Positions 47,496 to 64,000 of a stretch of DNA of 64,000 bases are shown in pieces. The position numbers and the translations under genes are program-made. Source of the stretch: Enoplolaimus lenunculus. Lineage: Eukaryota; Nematoda; Enoplea; Enoplida; Thoracostomopsidae. Numbering within the stretch: position 1 is the first letter of the stretch; every line of letters starts with the position of its first letter. Where the stretch lies: positions 43,679 to 107,678 of the forward strand of contig JASANG010001787.1 in the NCBI GenBank assembly GCA_030248215.1, read 5' to 3'. The notes under the pieces are model-generated. The model was given only the letters and a program-made list of their open reading frames with translations. It did not search any database and had not been told where the DNA came from.

Positions 47496-47636
47496 CGTTT
47501 ACTGTACTCATGTCTATGCCACAAGCACATTCTCAAGGGCTGTTTCGACTGCATACTTAAAAAAGCATAGCTATCTAAAAATGCTAGATTCATACATGGT
47601 CGCAGATGCGTCATTCATTTTAATTAAGATGCATGG

Positions 47637-47795
47637 GAAAGCAAAAGTGGTTTAAAGCTAACACTTGCCACAAAACTTGCATGCCAAGTTTTTGGCTTAA
47701 ACACTAAGACAAAATCATGTTAGCGTTACGCTAACAATTGGTACGCAAAATCTTGTGTCCTGTGTTAGCGGAGCCCTAAACCACTTTTACTTTCT
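47637..47795. mobile_element. 159-bp MITE with AAAAGTGGTTTA ends
   Basis: GAAAGCAAAAGTGGTTTAAA (left) and GAAAGTAAAAGTGGTTTAGG (right, reversed). Inside is TGTTAGCGTTACGCTAACA, a near-perfect palindrome. Confidence 0.65.
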
Positions 47796-48954
47796 CTTAC
47801 ACCTAAATTAAAAGTGAATACCGCATAAAACGTGCTTAAAAATAATTGCAGCTTATAAGCGAGACCGGTGGCGCTTATTCCGGTTTACGTCTTTCTTTCG
47901 ACATATCAGCGTAAAGCTTTGATATCCAGTTTTTAGCACGCTTTCGCATGCTTTCCGTTGTGTACTATATACATTCTTCTTCTTTAATATTTCATTGATC
48001 TTTGTATAGAACCCAACAGGCAGGTTCAGGGGAGAACCTTAAAGATTTCCGTTTGGGAGTGTAGGATGTGACGTCATGTAAGAATGCATTTCACCTGTTG
48101 TAACCAGACCGTTATTTTAAAATCTATTAAAACTGTTTTTGTTGTGCAGAAATTTCCGGAATGATACATACCATCCATCTATCCGTATTCTGTAACCTTC
48201 TGATTGGTGCATAATTTAGGGCCAATCAGCCACCCCATACCCCCATTTGAGGGGGCGCCACTTCTAAAGGGGCCCCCATCCTAATCGGTTGACACAAAAC
48301 ATGTCAAAATTTTAGTATGCGTCTGGATTCTCGCTCGCGACTTCGAAGGCCCCACCCTAAAGTTTAGGTGAGCACCCACCGCTGTCCGCTCTGATACTGG
48401 CGTAACAAACCAAAGCGTTTAACTTCCTGGTATCATTTTTGATCGGTATTTATGTTTAAAAACCAATTAACACAATTTTATTAGTCCTAAGTTACGGGCA
48501 AACACTGCCTTTTGGTGGTCCCTAAAAAGTGCCTTTTGGTGGTTCCTTCTTCTCAAATAATTTTTGCATTTCTTATTAAGTCACTATCATCGTACTGCCG
48601 ATTACGTACTTATGTGTCAACTTAGCCAAAAACAGTAATATCGCTATACAAAACAAGTACATCGGAGAAACCTAAACGGGAAATGAGTCTTTAAAATGGA
48701 TTTCAAGCATTTTGTCACGCAATGAAACATTAACTGCAAAAATTGTAGCGAAATTGCAACATTTTTTGAAGCGGAACATGTTTACTGTATCGTTGCAGAG
48801 TGCGTTCATATCTCGGAAGAACGCATAGCCGTGTACTACAACTATTACTTGTCAACAATTTAACGCAATTATGCCTTTACAGACTCATGACCGACATAGT
48901 GATGTCTTGAATTCCAGGCTTTATCTCTAAAAATTTTCAGAAATATGGGTCTGA

Positions 48955-49163
48955 AAATTTTAAACCTTGTATTATAGCTCAATCTATTGACACAAGACAA
49001 ATAAACATTTAATTCAACTTATAATTGCAGTACCGGATATATATCAGCAACGAAGGGCGGCGGAGCGAAAATAAATAACAGTCCGTAACGGAATAACAAA
49101 GGGGGTACCCTCTGGAGAGGCCAAATAAATATCAGTCCCCCTCTTATTCGGGTCACTACAGTT
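48955..49163 (+). mobile_element. Family A element, right half
   Basis: ACCTTGTATTATAGCTCAAT, ACCGGATATATATCAGCAAC, CTCTGGAGAGGCC and the end CTCTTATTCGGGTCACTAC. The left half is missing. Confidence 0.6.
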
Positions 49164-49169
49164 GAACGA

Positions 49170-50490
49170 ATCGTGTCCCGCCTGCCCCGGTTATATCGTG
49201 AATCCAGCATTTTATATATTCGTCTTGAAAATTGAAGAGTATAAAGGCTTGAAATTTCAAAGTAATTTTTTGTCTGTATAGTAACCTCACAATGTGAAAT
49301 TGATTAATATGGTAAACTTTCAGCTGATATTGTTGGCCAGAGCTTGTGGGAAACCTTATATTCCAGCACGACAGAAAGAACTAGAATCACTTTTGTGAAT
49401 TTTTTGCCATGAAATGTCACAATAGAAAAGTTGATTTTGCTTTCCCGAAACTACGATTTCAACTGAAACTACTTAACTGCTGACAAGTGTGTGAAGTATT
49501 AAAAACTTGGTACGTTTACAAACAAGCCAATTATGGTGTCGAATATCATGAATTTGTTATAGAATAACCGAAAGGACAAAAGAACACACATTGTATTAAC
49601 AAATAAAAGATGCCACACGTTTGTCACAGACAAGTGGTTATAATTAGCATTTTAGATAAATTTCTTTGGCATGTTTAAGGTTCCTTTTGACTTTAGAAAT
49701 GTATGGGCATAAAAAATGTAAACAACGGTTCAGATGCGTCCTAAAAACGTTTTGCGGCTACGCTTCTGCTTCGTCGACGATAATAAAACCTTATGTAACA
49801 TTTTTTATTAATTGCAATTAATAATCTAGACAACAGTTCGGAGTTCATGTTGCAATATTTTGTTTAATACTTGAAGTATATATGTCGTCCTTGCCCCAAT
49901 CAGCTATTTTCACCAGTTGGCAACCGGGACTTCCCAAACGACCACTGCCGGTCAGTGCAGCCCAAAAACTACTTCAATGCAAACTGTTTTTGATTGGAGC
50001 ACTGAGCATTGTACAGATTGCTGATTAAACAGCTGCTGGAATGCGAACTGTTTGTGACTGGTTGTTCTGTTCAGGCTAGACTGTGTTCGAGAAAACTTGT
50101 TATATTTAGAACTGTATTATCACACACCTAGCCTTGTCAATTTGTATTGAGCTAGCCCGGGTTCTTTATTTCTTTCCTTTGTTTCTATCAAGCTGGTTCT
50201 TTGCGTAGTTCGCTTGTGTCGACCCGCCCGTTTTCTCGCTTACTCTAGTGGGTAATCTAATCACCTGCAGATTATGAGCTTAGGTTTTGTTAATTTACCT
50301 ATAAAGCTAGTTGAGTGTGTACGGGTTGGCGCTGAATAAATTCGCGCCGAGTACAAATAGTATTTGTTTTAGCCGTCTGAACAGGGTTGGTTGGAAAAGT
50401 AGTACTGCGTTTTAACCTGAGAAATAGAATTCCGGCCTATGAAAATAATGGGTCATCCACGTTAAAACGCATGCACATTTTTAAAGAACT
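49170..50490. other. Unannotated stretch
   Basis: No gene or recognised repeat was seen. Confidence 0.3.
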
Positions 50491-50495
50491 GTCTC

Positions 50496-50650
50496 TCACT
50501 TTTGGGTGCCTGCGTTGTCCCTACCCACTCTCTACACTCTTCTGTTATGCCTAGAGCATATTCATTGTTTAAAGGTTCGGTCAATGGCATACTGACATCT
50601 CAGACAGTGTAAATAGACTGGGTAGGGACAACGCGGGCACCCAAAAGGGG
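50496..50650. mobile_element. ~150-bp inverted-repeat element
   Basis: TTTTGGGTGCCTGCGTTGTC and CCTACCCA at the left mirror TGGGTAGGGACAACGCGGGC and ACCCAAAA at the right. Arms are about 28 bp. Confidence 0.6.
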
Positions 50651-51196
50651 TGGACTTTCCAAGTCACGGGCCCATCCTAGCAGGCACTGACCTGACAAAT
50701 TTTCAATCATATCAAAAGTTGCCGAGGGTAGGCGGTGCCAAAAACTTAGACTAATAAATTATCTTTATATCCATAGTTAAATTTCTATTTCGGATAACCG
50801 AAACGTTAGGTTTACAAGATAGCTACTAATGGTCATCCACCTTATAATGCGCGCGCTAATGTAAAAATTTGGCCAACCACCCGGTAGGGATCTGTGTATA
50901 AATCGAAGCTGCTACTAGCGTGTAGGTACAATTTTATGCGGCACGTAGACACTATTAATAGTCGCGACACTGTCCAAAGGGAGTCGAGACAAGAGGTAAA
51001 AAATTAAGCAAAATAAATAGTGTATATGTGTTTGTGTTGTTGTTGTGTATGTTTGCGATGGTATATGAACACAGTGTAATGACTTTACGTCCTCGTTAGG
51101 GACTACCGGACTTTATGGTGGTCTCGTAATAGAGTGTGGTAAAACGACGTCGGGCCTTACTCTAGACCCAGACATTTTGTTGCAGTAACGCGTGCA

Positions 51197-51583
51197 CTAA
51201 ACGTGGATGTTCCATAAAACTAATAAATACTTTCGTTGACCACTTGAATCAGCATTGCTGGCGGAAGCGCCCCCCAAATACCCGAATTGGGGGGCGACCC
51301 TTATGGGCTCCATTTTGGCAAACAAAGAATTTTGTCGCTGACCACGAAGTAAAGTCGTGAACCATTTTATTGGGGGTTTCCTTGACCTGTTTGGGGGGCC
51401 GACTATCATAACGCCGGTCCTGTGAACGAGTTGATTTGGTTTGCTCCGTCTGATTTGAACTACTACAACAGAGATTTTATCAAATGCCACCTTTCCCTCG
51501 AACAATACGTGCATGATACGATTTACGTTCCAAGAAGAAAGAACCACATTCAAATATATTTTTAAGCTTAATCGCACAAACAT
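51197..51583 (-). other. 128-codon open frame of unknown nature
   Basis: An ATG-initiated frame in a locally GC-rich patch (runs such as CCCCCCAAATACCCGAATTG). No signal peptide, domain or family is recognised and no splice partners are evident. It may be chance or part of a repeat. Confidence 0.15.
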
Positions 51584-52493
51584 CAGCCCATAACTTTTAG
51601 TGCGCTTCGGAATCGGAATTTTGCAATTTTAAGTTAAATCATACTTTGGTTGCATAAAAATTCTCTCGATCTCAACATTTATACAAACAAAACTACCGTT
51701 TTATTTCGAAAATAAAAATTGATTGTGGTATAGTTTTACAGAAGCAAAAACAATGCCAACACTTTGATGCGACACTTTTGAAAATGTTTGCCAACTAACA
51801 GATTCCCAAAATTAATATATTTCTTAATTCAAATTATACGTATTGTCACTAAATTTGTAGTTTTGATTTCGATTCCTGTAATCCAGTTCCGTTTTGCAAC
51901 CAGCTGCACATGCTAAATTGATGAAAATTGATTAACGCACTGGCACTATATACATTTAAATTATTTGTGTGCCCCCCCAAACAAAAATCCTGGCTACGCC
52001 CATGTATGCAAGTCAATTTTCTCAAATATAGTCAAACCTGAACAACTAATCAAAATTGTTTGCATTCCGCAGTAGTTTGTGCTGCCCCAAACAGCAATTG
52101 TAGTTTGGGACTTCCCATTTGCCAAGTATGGTGCATAGAGCTATTTGGGGTACTACATATACGCTAGCAACAGCGGCAGCGTTTCAAGAAGATAAATCTC
52201 ATCCGATAGTAGTAATTTACTGGTCGCAAAATTTCAGGCAAATAGCTAAAGCATTGCGGCTGGAAAAAACGGTCTGCGTCTGGTTATAAAAAAGTACCGC
52301 TCCTGCAGGGAATTGTAGGAATTCGCACTTCAACAAACCATTAGTGTTTAGCAAGTGCGTTAACTAAAATGCGAAGGCCCAATATCATCCTTACATGCTC
52401 ACCGCAATTCCTTCAGCAGAATGGCTTTTTCACACTTTCACTAGGTTTTAAACATTTTAGGGCCAGTGATAAAAGCTCCGTTATAAAACGCAT

Positions 52494-52683
52494 GGCCCGT
52501 GTAACTTTAAGGGGCGTCCAGATTTCTGATGTGTCCATAAAACAGTAGGTTTAGATTCTAGAATACAGTATTTACTTAGGCTTAGACTTAGGCTTCGGAA
52601 CACATTTTTGCAACGCTTAGGCTTATGATTAGGCTTAGAAATACGCTTAATCTACTGTTACGCCCCTTAAAGTTCCATTGGCC
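52494..52683. mobile_element. TTAGGC-bearing hAT-like MITE, good copy
   Basis: 190 bp. GGCCCGTGTAACTTTAAGGG (left) and GGCCAATGGAACTTTAAGGG (right, reversed). Flanks AAACGCAT and AAAAGCAT match at 7 of 8. The layout matches the 26084 copy. Confidence 0.82.
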
Positions 52684-52986
52684 AAAAGCATTAATCTATA
52701 CGTTAAAAACTTTATCAAAGTTTCTTGCAAACGACTGAAATTTAAAGTGAAATCTTGGTCCATCCTGCTAAAAGAAATGTCGTGTTTGCCAGGTTATTGA
52801 TGGAGGACAATATATGAAAATATACGTAGCTAGCGTTATTAATGTCAAGAGACTGCTTTACTAATCACCGCAACATTAAAAGTTTTGGCCGCTTGGTTTG
52901 TGCCAAAATTTCAAAATTTAATTTGTGTCTGAATCTGTCCGAGTTCCAGATGTGAAATAGTTCGTGAACGAAATTTCCAAATGGAG

Positions 52987-53068
52987 AGGCGGGCTGTGGT
53001 GCAGTGGTAAAGTGCTTGCCTCGGAATTCTAAGGACGCTTCTTCCATCCTTGCACTGTAGGCCCGCTT
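52987..53068 (+). tRNA. tRNA-like sequence, probably pseudo-tRNA or SINE
   Basis: GCGGGCTGTGGTGCAGTGGT carries an A-box-like TGGTGCAGTGG. CTTCCATCCTTGCA sits where a B box should be but is poor. The outer GCGGGC and GCCCGC pair, and TTTTT follows, as a Pol III terminator would. It lies 200 bp upstream of MRPL22. No convincing anticodon arm was found. Confidence 0.35.
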
Positions 53069-53262
53069 TTTCAACTGCTTAGTGGGAAACTTTTGAAGTC
53101 ACGGTTAATACCTAGACTGCCAAGATTGCTGATTAATATTTACTCTTCTTACTGCTACTAGGGCTTGACAGGTTAGCTCACCACATATGAACATATCTAA
53201 TCCTTAATTGCATATATGTAATTTTTGGCCAGTGTCGACCAACCGCTGTTAATTGTTATAAA

Positions 53263-55653
53263 ATGATGCGTCAACTGTTTAGTTTGCGTTCTGCTTTAAT
53301 TGATTTAGCAAGGTAAGTGTGTTACTTAGCGTAGACGATTAGCAGCATATAATTGTAAGTTTTAATTTATTTCGTTCTTTGGCTTATGTTCCGGCGAAAA
53401 TCCATTGCATGCTCGGTATATTTTGACTAGTTTAATTTTTGTATGCGCTTTGTAATTACAAAAATTTAGGCCGTCAACAAGTGCGATCAGCCAGTGCAAG
53501 TATACGTTTCATTTCCTTAACAAGCAGCAGGAACGCAGCAAGCATAACTTTACATGGGCTGAAGATTATGATTTCCAGAAGGCAAGAAAAATGGTTGCTG
53601 TCAAGCGTACCTTGCCAGAAGAATGGACTCATTATAACAACGTTGTTTATCCTCCTAATGCTATGGAAGATGGAAAACTAAAGAAGCGGGTATGGTTTTC
53701 GGCTGCCTCTTGTTTGCGTTATTAATGTTGTGGGAATTATTAAAGATCTGGATCATTTTAGTTTGAGGGCCACGACGTTTTTCCGCAAGACCTGTGTAGC
53801 TAACGTTTTGGTCGGTATATATGCACGGTAAACGGTAAGTGTATGTAAAGCAAAGAATTTCACACATGTGCACAAATACCAATATGGGACGATGTGGCTT
53901 TAGACTATTTTTGTGCTTATTCTTGGACTTTCCAGTAGGAAAACTATTCATGACTGCTTTTATTTTTAGGAAATATTTCATGTGCGGGAAAACGTCAGGC
54001 ACAGTCCGGATAAAATGTTCTATGCGTGTCATTTGGTACGTCAGATTGGCGTGTTCTTGTGTGTGTTGCTCGTAGCAACCCTGGAATTAGTTTCCGATAT
54101 AATTTCAGAAATTGAGTCTTCTTTGTATATCCAATTCCACCATTAGGTGGGCTGCTGCCCCTTAACCTCCTGCAACGTGAAAGAAAACTACGAAGAAAGC
54201 GGGCTTTCATCTCCAAGCGCCCCATGTAAGCTGTTTTTCTTATCGTACACCAAAACAGTCTAAAATACTTTATCAAGGATCATAACTGTCTCAATAACTA
54301 ATTGCTTAGTGTGGGCTTGGACCTGGGCTGGCGCCCGCTACCCAACCTGCTTAGTGTCCTTTCAGAATGCAGGTTAAAAATAGCATAGAATTGATTCAAA
54401 ACGGTTGGTTGCTAGTGTTATATGTTGTTTCAGGCGGAAGGTAGAGCTATTGACGATGCATTACAACAGTTAAAATTTGTAAACAGAAAATCAGCCGGAA
54501 TTCTCCGAGAGGTATTATAACACACGACTGTCTTATACTGAAATGCGATGCTAAACATCAGGGGTTTCACAAAGGTGGTGGGGATTTTCCTTCGGGAGGG
54601 GCGGGGGCACGGCCTTTGATAGCTGTGGAAGGTGGTATATATCGTCTTTAATGCCTAAAATTCCAGTTTCAGCTCTTCGGCCACTTGTAAAACTTATACT
54701 CAAGTTGCATCCTCAGATTTATTATCAAGCCTCCTTTTGTGTGTGTTTTGTCCAGGACTTTGGAGGACTGTGGAAAGAAGGTCAAGTACTATAAGAATTT
54801 AAAGAAAGAGTTGATTTCTCAACCTGCCTTCGTCCAATGAACGGCTACACCTTCGGCCGCATCCCTTCTGCAAAGGTTAAAGAGGCGTCCCGGTTGGCCC
54901 TGCTTTATCCACTTGTATTTTCCAACGGGTTCAATCTAAGCACCGAACCTTCAATTGGTTCCTTCAGTATGTATTCTAACTCTACTTATGCAAACTAAAC
55001 ACTCCATCAAAGTGTGACAGAGCAGCAGCGACAGCAGTTGAAAAAATATCTTTAACAATATAGATTTGTTTTTGCTTTGATCTATGTAGCATTAGTGAGA
55101 TTCGTTATCTTTAGATTTTGTTAGAAGCTCAAGAAAAAGCTGTCGCAGAAGCGAATATAGAATTCAAAACGAACATGTGGGTTGGTAAGTGGATTTTGAA
55201 AATTGGTTGAGTATGTGTCCAACAAACAAAATGTGTTTTTCGTTTTCAGTGTATATACTGTGGTGTACTTTATTAACTTATTACATTTCCGTTTCTCAAA
55301 AGGCTACATAGCGCACGTTTTTTGTCAATGGTTTTGCAATTGATTGTGAGAATTTTTGTAATGGGCGTACCAGAATAGTCGTTTCGGCATTTGGTTTTAA
55401 AAATTACCATGTTTTTATTAATTTAGCCGAAGCGTTTTCTCGAAAGTCGCGTGTTATCAAAGGGTTACGACGGCACGCACGCGGACGATATGGTATTGTA
55501 CATTATCGCTTTTGTAATGTTTATGTTCGCTTGGAAGAAGGCATGCCACCTCCGGATTCTGAGCGCCTTTTGTTCCCAAGAAAAGATGGATGGCAGAAAG
55601 CTGAACAGTATTTGAATTGGCTCCGTGGTCGGAAAATTGAAATGGGGCTATAG
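53263..55653 (+). CDS. MRPL22: Mitochondrial ribosomal protein L22 (uL22m), 6 exons
   Basis: Exons: 53263-53312, 53470-53689, 53970-54035, 54434-54511, 55115-55184, 55427-55653. Phases agree and all introns are GT..AG, giving 236 residues. Two ATGs lie in tandem at the start and the N-terminus (MMRQLFSLRSALIDLAR) is basic and amphipathic, as expected for a mitochondrial import signal. The L22 core is clear: VRHSPDKMFYACHLAEGRAI, then ILREILLEAQ, then LRRHARGRYGIV followed by YVRLEEGMPPP, matching the RHSKDKM, GRGRFGIM and VKLVEGPPPP blocks of animal homologues. uL22 lines the peptide exit tunnel of the large subunit. The protein is somewhat longer than the ~206-residue human form, mainly before the core. 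It lies 2.2 kb upstream of DCTN4 on the same strand. Confidence 0.94.
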
Positions 55654-56007
55654 TTTGAAACACAATGAAGACATTGGTGTAATCGAGCTCTATTCATTGT
55701 ACGTTATGTGCAAAACGTTTCGTATGTTTAATACATTGTGGTTTGGCTGTTTGATATGCAGAAAATCTCCGTGTGGCGGTTGGATAGTTTTTCATTTCAC
55801 AGAATCTGTGCTACCTTCTCTGAACCCCTAGTTTAAGCACAATGTTTAATATTAATACAGCTAGTGTCACATTGAGACAGTACAAAGGTCGTTTGATACA
55901 ACTGACGTCAGATTTTGTTTTTTAACGATTAACATGATGCATAGCTTTAAGCGTGATGTTGTATTCCCGTGTTGCGAAACACGTTTTTGCGAAGATATTG
56001 TTTCAAA

Positions 56008-56013
56008 AATAAA
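56008..56013 (+). terminator. Candidate poly(A) signal of MRPL22
   Basis: AATAAA lies about 355 bases after the MRPL22 stop codon in otherwise unremarkable AT-rich sequence. Confidence 0.3.
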
Positions 56014-56510
56014 GTTTATCAGCTTTTAACTGTTTTTGAAATTTGTTTGCGATAATAGCTGAGCGAACGGCTTGTTTGAGTTGGATCGATTTTCATAGTT
56101 GCTAGATTTAAGAGAAACTAGTATTGTTTACCACAAACATAGCATATTCTGTTGTTAGTTTAATTTTTCAAGATTGCGATTTCGCCACCCGGAAAAATTC
56201 CTAGCTTGGCATTTTTATTCATGGAAAAATTACAGTAAATATCGTTTTTAGTCATAGTTTGACTTCCTCATAAGAATTTCCCCTCCCCTGAAAGACTAGT
56301 AGCTTGGCATTTCGCCCCGAAGAATTCAACTGGCTGTGATAGTTAATTTTCTCCATAGGAATTTTTCCACCGCCCCAACTGAAATTACTAGTTTTGGCAT
56401 TTCCCCTTGGTTTAATTTAATTAACTACAATAACAGCAAATCTTAATAAATATTTTACTGAAAGATCTCGAAAATCAAAGACCAAGTTTTTTTAAATATC
56501 GAACTTTAAA

Positions 56511-56656
56511 GCCGAAAGTTTTACAGTTACTGCTGGGTCTGTAAAAGAGTAGGCTTACATTTTAGACTGCATTTTTTGCGTAGGCTTAGGAATACTTTTT
56601 TTTGGCTTAGGAAAGCGCTTAATCTACTGTTATGGCCCTAAAACTAACATTTGCCC
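56511..56656. mobile_element. TTAGGC-bearing MITE, diverged
   Basis: GCTGGGTCTGTAAAAGAGTA, GCGTAGGCTTAGG and TTGGCTTAGG, ending CCTAAAACTAACATTTGCCC. Confidence 0.5.
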
Positions 56657-57070
56657 AGTTCTTTATGCCGAAATACTTCAGGAAGTAAAAAATTGGCTAA
56701 TGTAAATGTTCAGTTCAGTTTCATTTTTCTAGAGAATTTGCAAAAATGTTATTTCTAGAGACTTGGCAAGAAAATTATTCTCGGTGCATTATGACGAGGT
56801 TTATTTTAGTGACTTGACTGGAATACGATGCAGCTCTGCTGATTTAACATAATTCCAAATGTTGTACATATCGTCCCTCTGACGTCATGGAAAGCTTCCA
56901 TGATCCTTTGCTTCTAGATTATTATAGACATACTCACGAACGTTACCTTTTGCTGTATAGAGTAACGTATTTCCTTTATAAGTGAAGCGCTGAGCAGATT
57001 TTGAGTGTTGCTTTCTTTGAAACTCTATCTTTAACCTTGCTCTTATTAAAGGAAACCCGCTTTGAGGTTG

Positions 57071-57215
57071 GGCCCAAAGATCGGAAGCGGAACGTTTTTC
57101 TGTAGGACTAGAATAGAGTAAGCTTAAGCTTTAGAATATTTTTTGGTTGGCTTAGGCTTAGGAATGTGCTCATTGTTACGCTTAGGCTTAGGCTTACGAA
57201 TATGATTATATGGCC
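57071..57215. mobile_element. TTAGGC-bearing MITE, GGAACG subfamily, with target duplication
   Basis: GGCCCAAAGATCGGAAGCGG at the left, GATTATATGGCC at the right, and CTTAGGCTTAGG blocks between. Flanks TGAGGTTG and TGTGGTTG match at 7 of 8. Confidence 0.7.
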
Positions 57216-57893
57216 TGTGGTTGGATAATTCACCCGTTTTTGATAATGAAAATATCGTTAATAACGATGTCATCAGAGATTACATACATTAGCAAAAAAC
57301 AAACAAGCTAGTTATCTTTTCTGGGGGAGCGAGAACCCTATGAAGAAAAAGTTAAACTCTGACTAAAACAAGTTTAGTGTATTTTGTCCATGGTGGAAAA
57401 TGCCAAGCTAGTAATTTTTCCAAGGACAAATGACAAGCAAGTCTTCTTTAGGGGATGGAATCTTTATGGGGAAATTTAAACTATAACACCGGATTTATTC
57501 ATAATATTTGGCGAAGCAATGCACAGTGAATTATCTGAACATTATTTCCCGCGATTGTAATTGCGCGCAGTAGCAGTTGACGATAATTACCGGTGTCACA
57601 AGTCCAAAAAATTTGCAATAACTACTTCAAATGTAGCGTAATCGTAGGTCTAAAAAGTGATGTTCTTAATAATTATTGCCAAAAAGCAGTTAGTATGTAG
57701 CAAAATTCTCTGACCAATATCATGGAGCGACAGGACTTTTAAGAATTCGTAAAGCGTGCAAGCTTTAGGTTGAAGCTGGATCGCCGATGTTAAAAGTATG
57801 GGCAAAAGCTGTAACAGCTCAGTATATATAGTCGTGGCTAAATTTTTACATTATGTTTTAAGAAATGCTGTAAAATATATTAAAAAACTTAGC

Positions 57894-63950
<6,057 letters not shown>

Positions 63951-64000
63951 GTAAGTTTGTTATATTGCGAGTATATAACCGACCAATTTTGTATGTTGAA

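Larger units (their letters stand above)
56170..57480. repeat. Inverted clusters of a TTACTAGCTTGGCATTT motif
   Basis: Three spaced copies at about 56195, 56290 and 56385 (CTAGCTTGGCATTT, TAGTAGCTTGGCATTTCG, TTACTAGTTTTGGCATTTC) are mirrored by AAATGCCAAGCTAGTAATTT near 57405. Between them lie two TTAGGC-type MITE copies. This may be one element with repetitive ends, or chance clustering. Confidence 0.4.

Noticed and set aside
32808-53068. Functional tRNA genes
   Set aside because: Five tRNA-like stretches were seen, but none has pairing acceptor and T stems with a good A and B box together.

Overview
This is a window of an animal nuclear genome. It is AT-rich, its genes are split by GT..AG introns with short pyrimidine-rich 3' ends (TTTTAG, TTTCAG), and most of the DNA between genes is small DNA-transposon debris. 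The three conserved genes are animal-type. Many repeats carry runs of the hexamer TTAGGC (read as CCTAAG on the other strand), the telomere repeat of many nematodes. That hints at a nematode or similar protostome, but here the hexamer sits inside transposon copies, so the placement is weak.

Three genes are identified with confidence, all on the + strand, and their exons join in phase. At 13671-24312 a 12-exon gene codes for a TBC1D12/TBC1D14-type Rab GTPase-activating protein of about 1125 residues, with both catalytic fingers and a long Asn/Ser-rich tail. At 53263-55653 a 6-exon gene codes for mitochondrial ribosomal protein L22. From 57894 to the window end, 13 exons code for dynactin subunit 4 (p62), and the gene runs off the edge. 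Three minus-strand genes are not assigned to a family: a single-pass membrane protein with two PPxY motifs (7220-3754), a secreted protein with a signal-peptide exon (34497-33520), and a secreted protein with two CxxxC..CxxxC modules (43508-42975).

Layout: 1-3700 is repeats. 3754-7860 holds the PPxY gene and broken copies of its first exon. 7865-13420 is repeats and unannotated DNA. 13671-24500 is the TBC gene. 24500-33500 is a repeat-dense desert. 33520-34497 is a small secreted-protein gene. 34900-42900 is repeats. 42975-43508 is the twin-CxxxC gene. 44000-52990 is repeats. 53263-64000 holds MRPL22 and DCTN4.

The most notable feature is the non-autonomous transposon population. One family has GGCC-starting inverted ends, 8-bp target duplications visible at five copies (hAT-like), and an interior built from telomere-like TTAGGC hexamers. 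A second family (TAGGATGTGCCGAT ends) and a third (CACTGCAAAAA ends) also show 8-bp duplications. One internally deleted hAT element still codes for the C-terminal dimerisation block of the transposase and sits inside another repeat. Other oddities are a palindromic repeat that is translated inside an exon, a tetranucleotide array that begins exactly at a splice donor, and tRNA-like sequences inside an inverted-repeat element. No retroviral, LTR or Polinton-like coding sequence was recognised.
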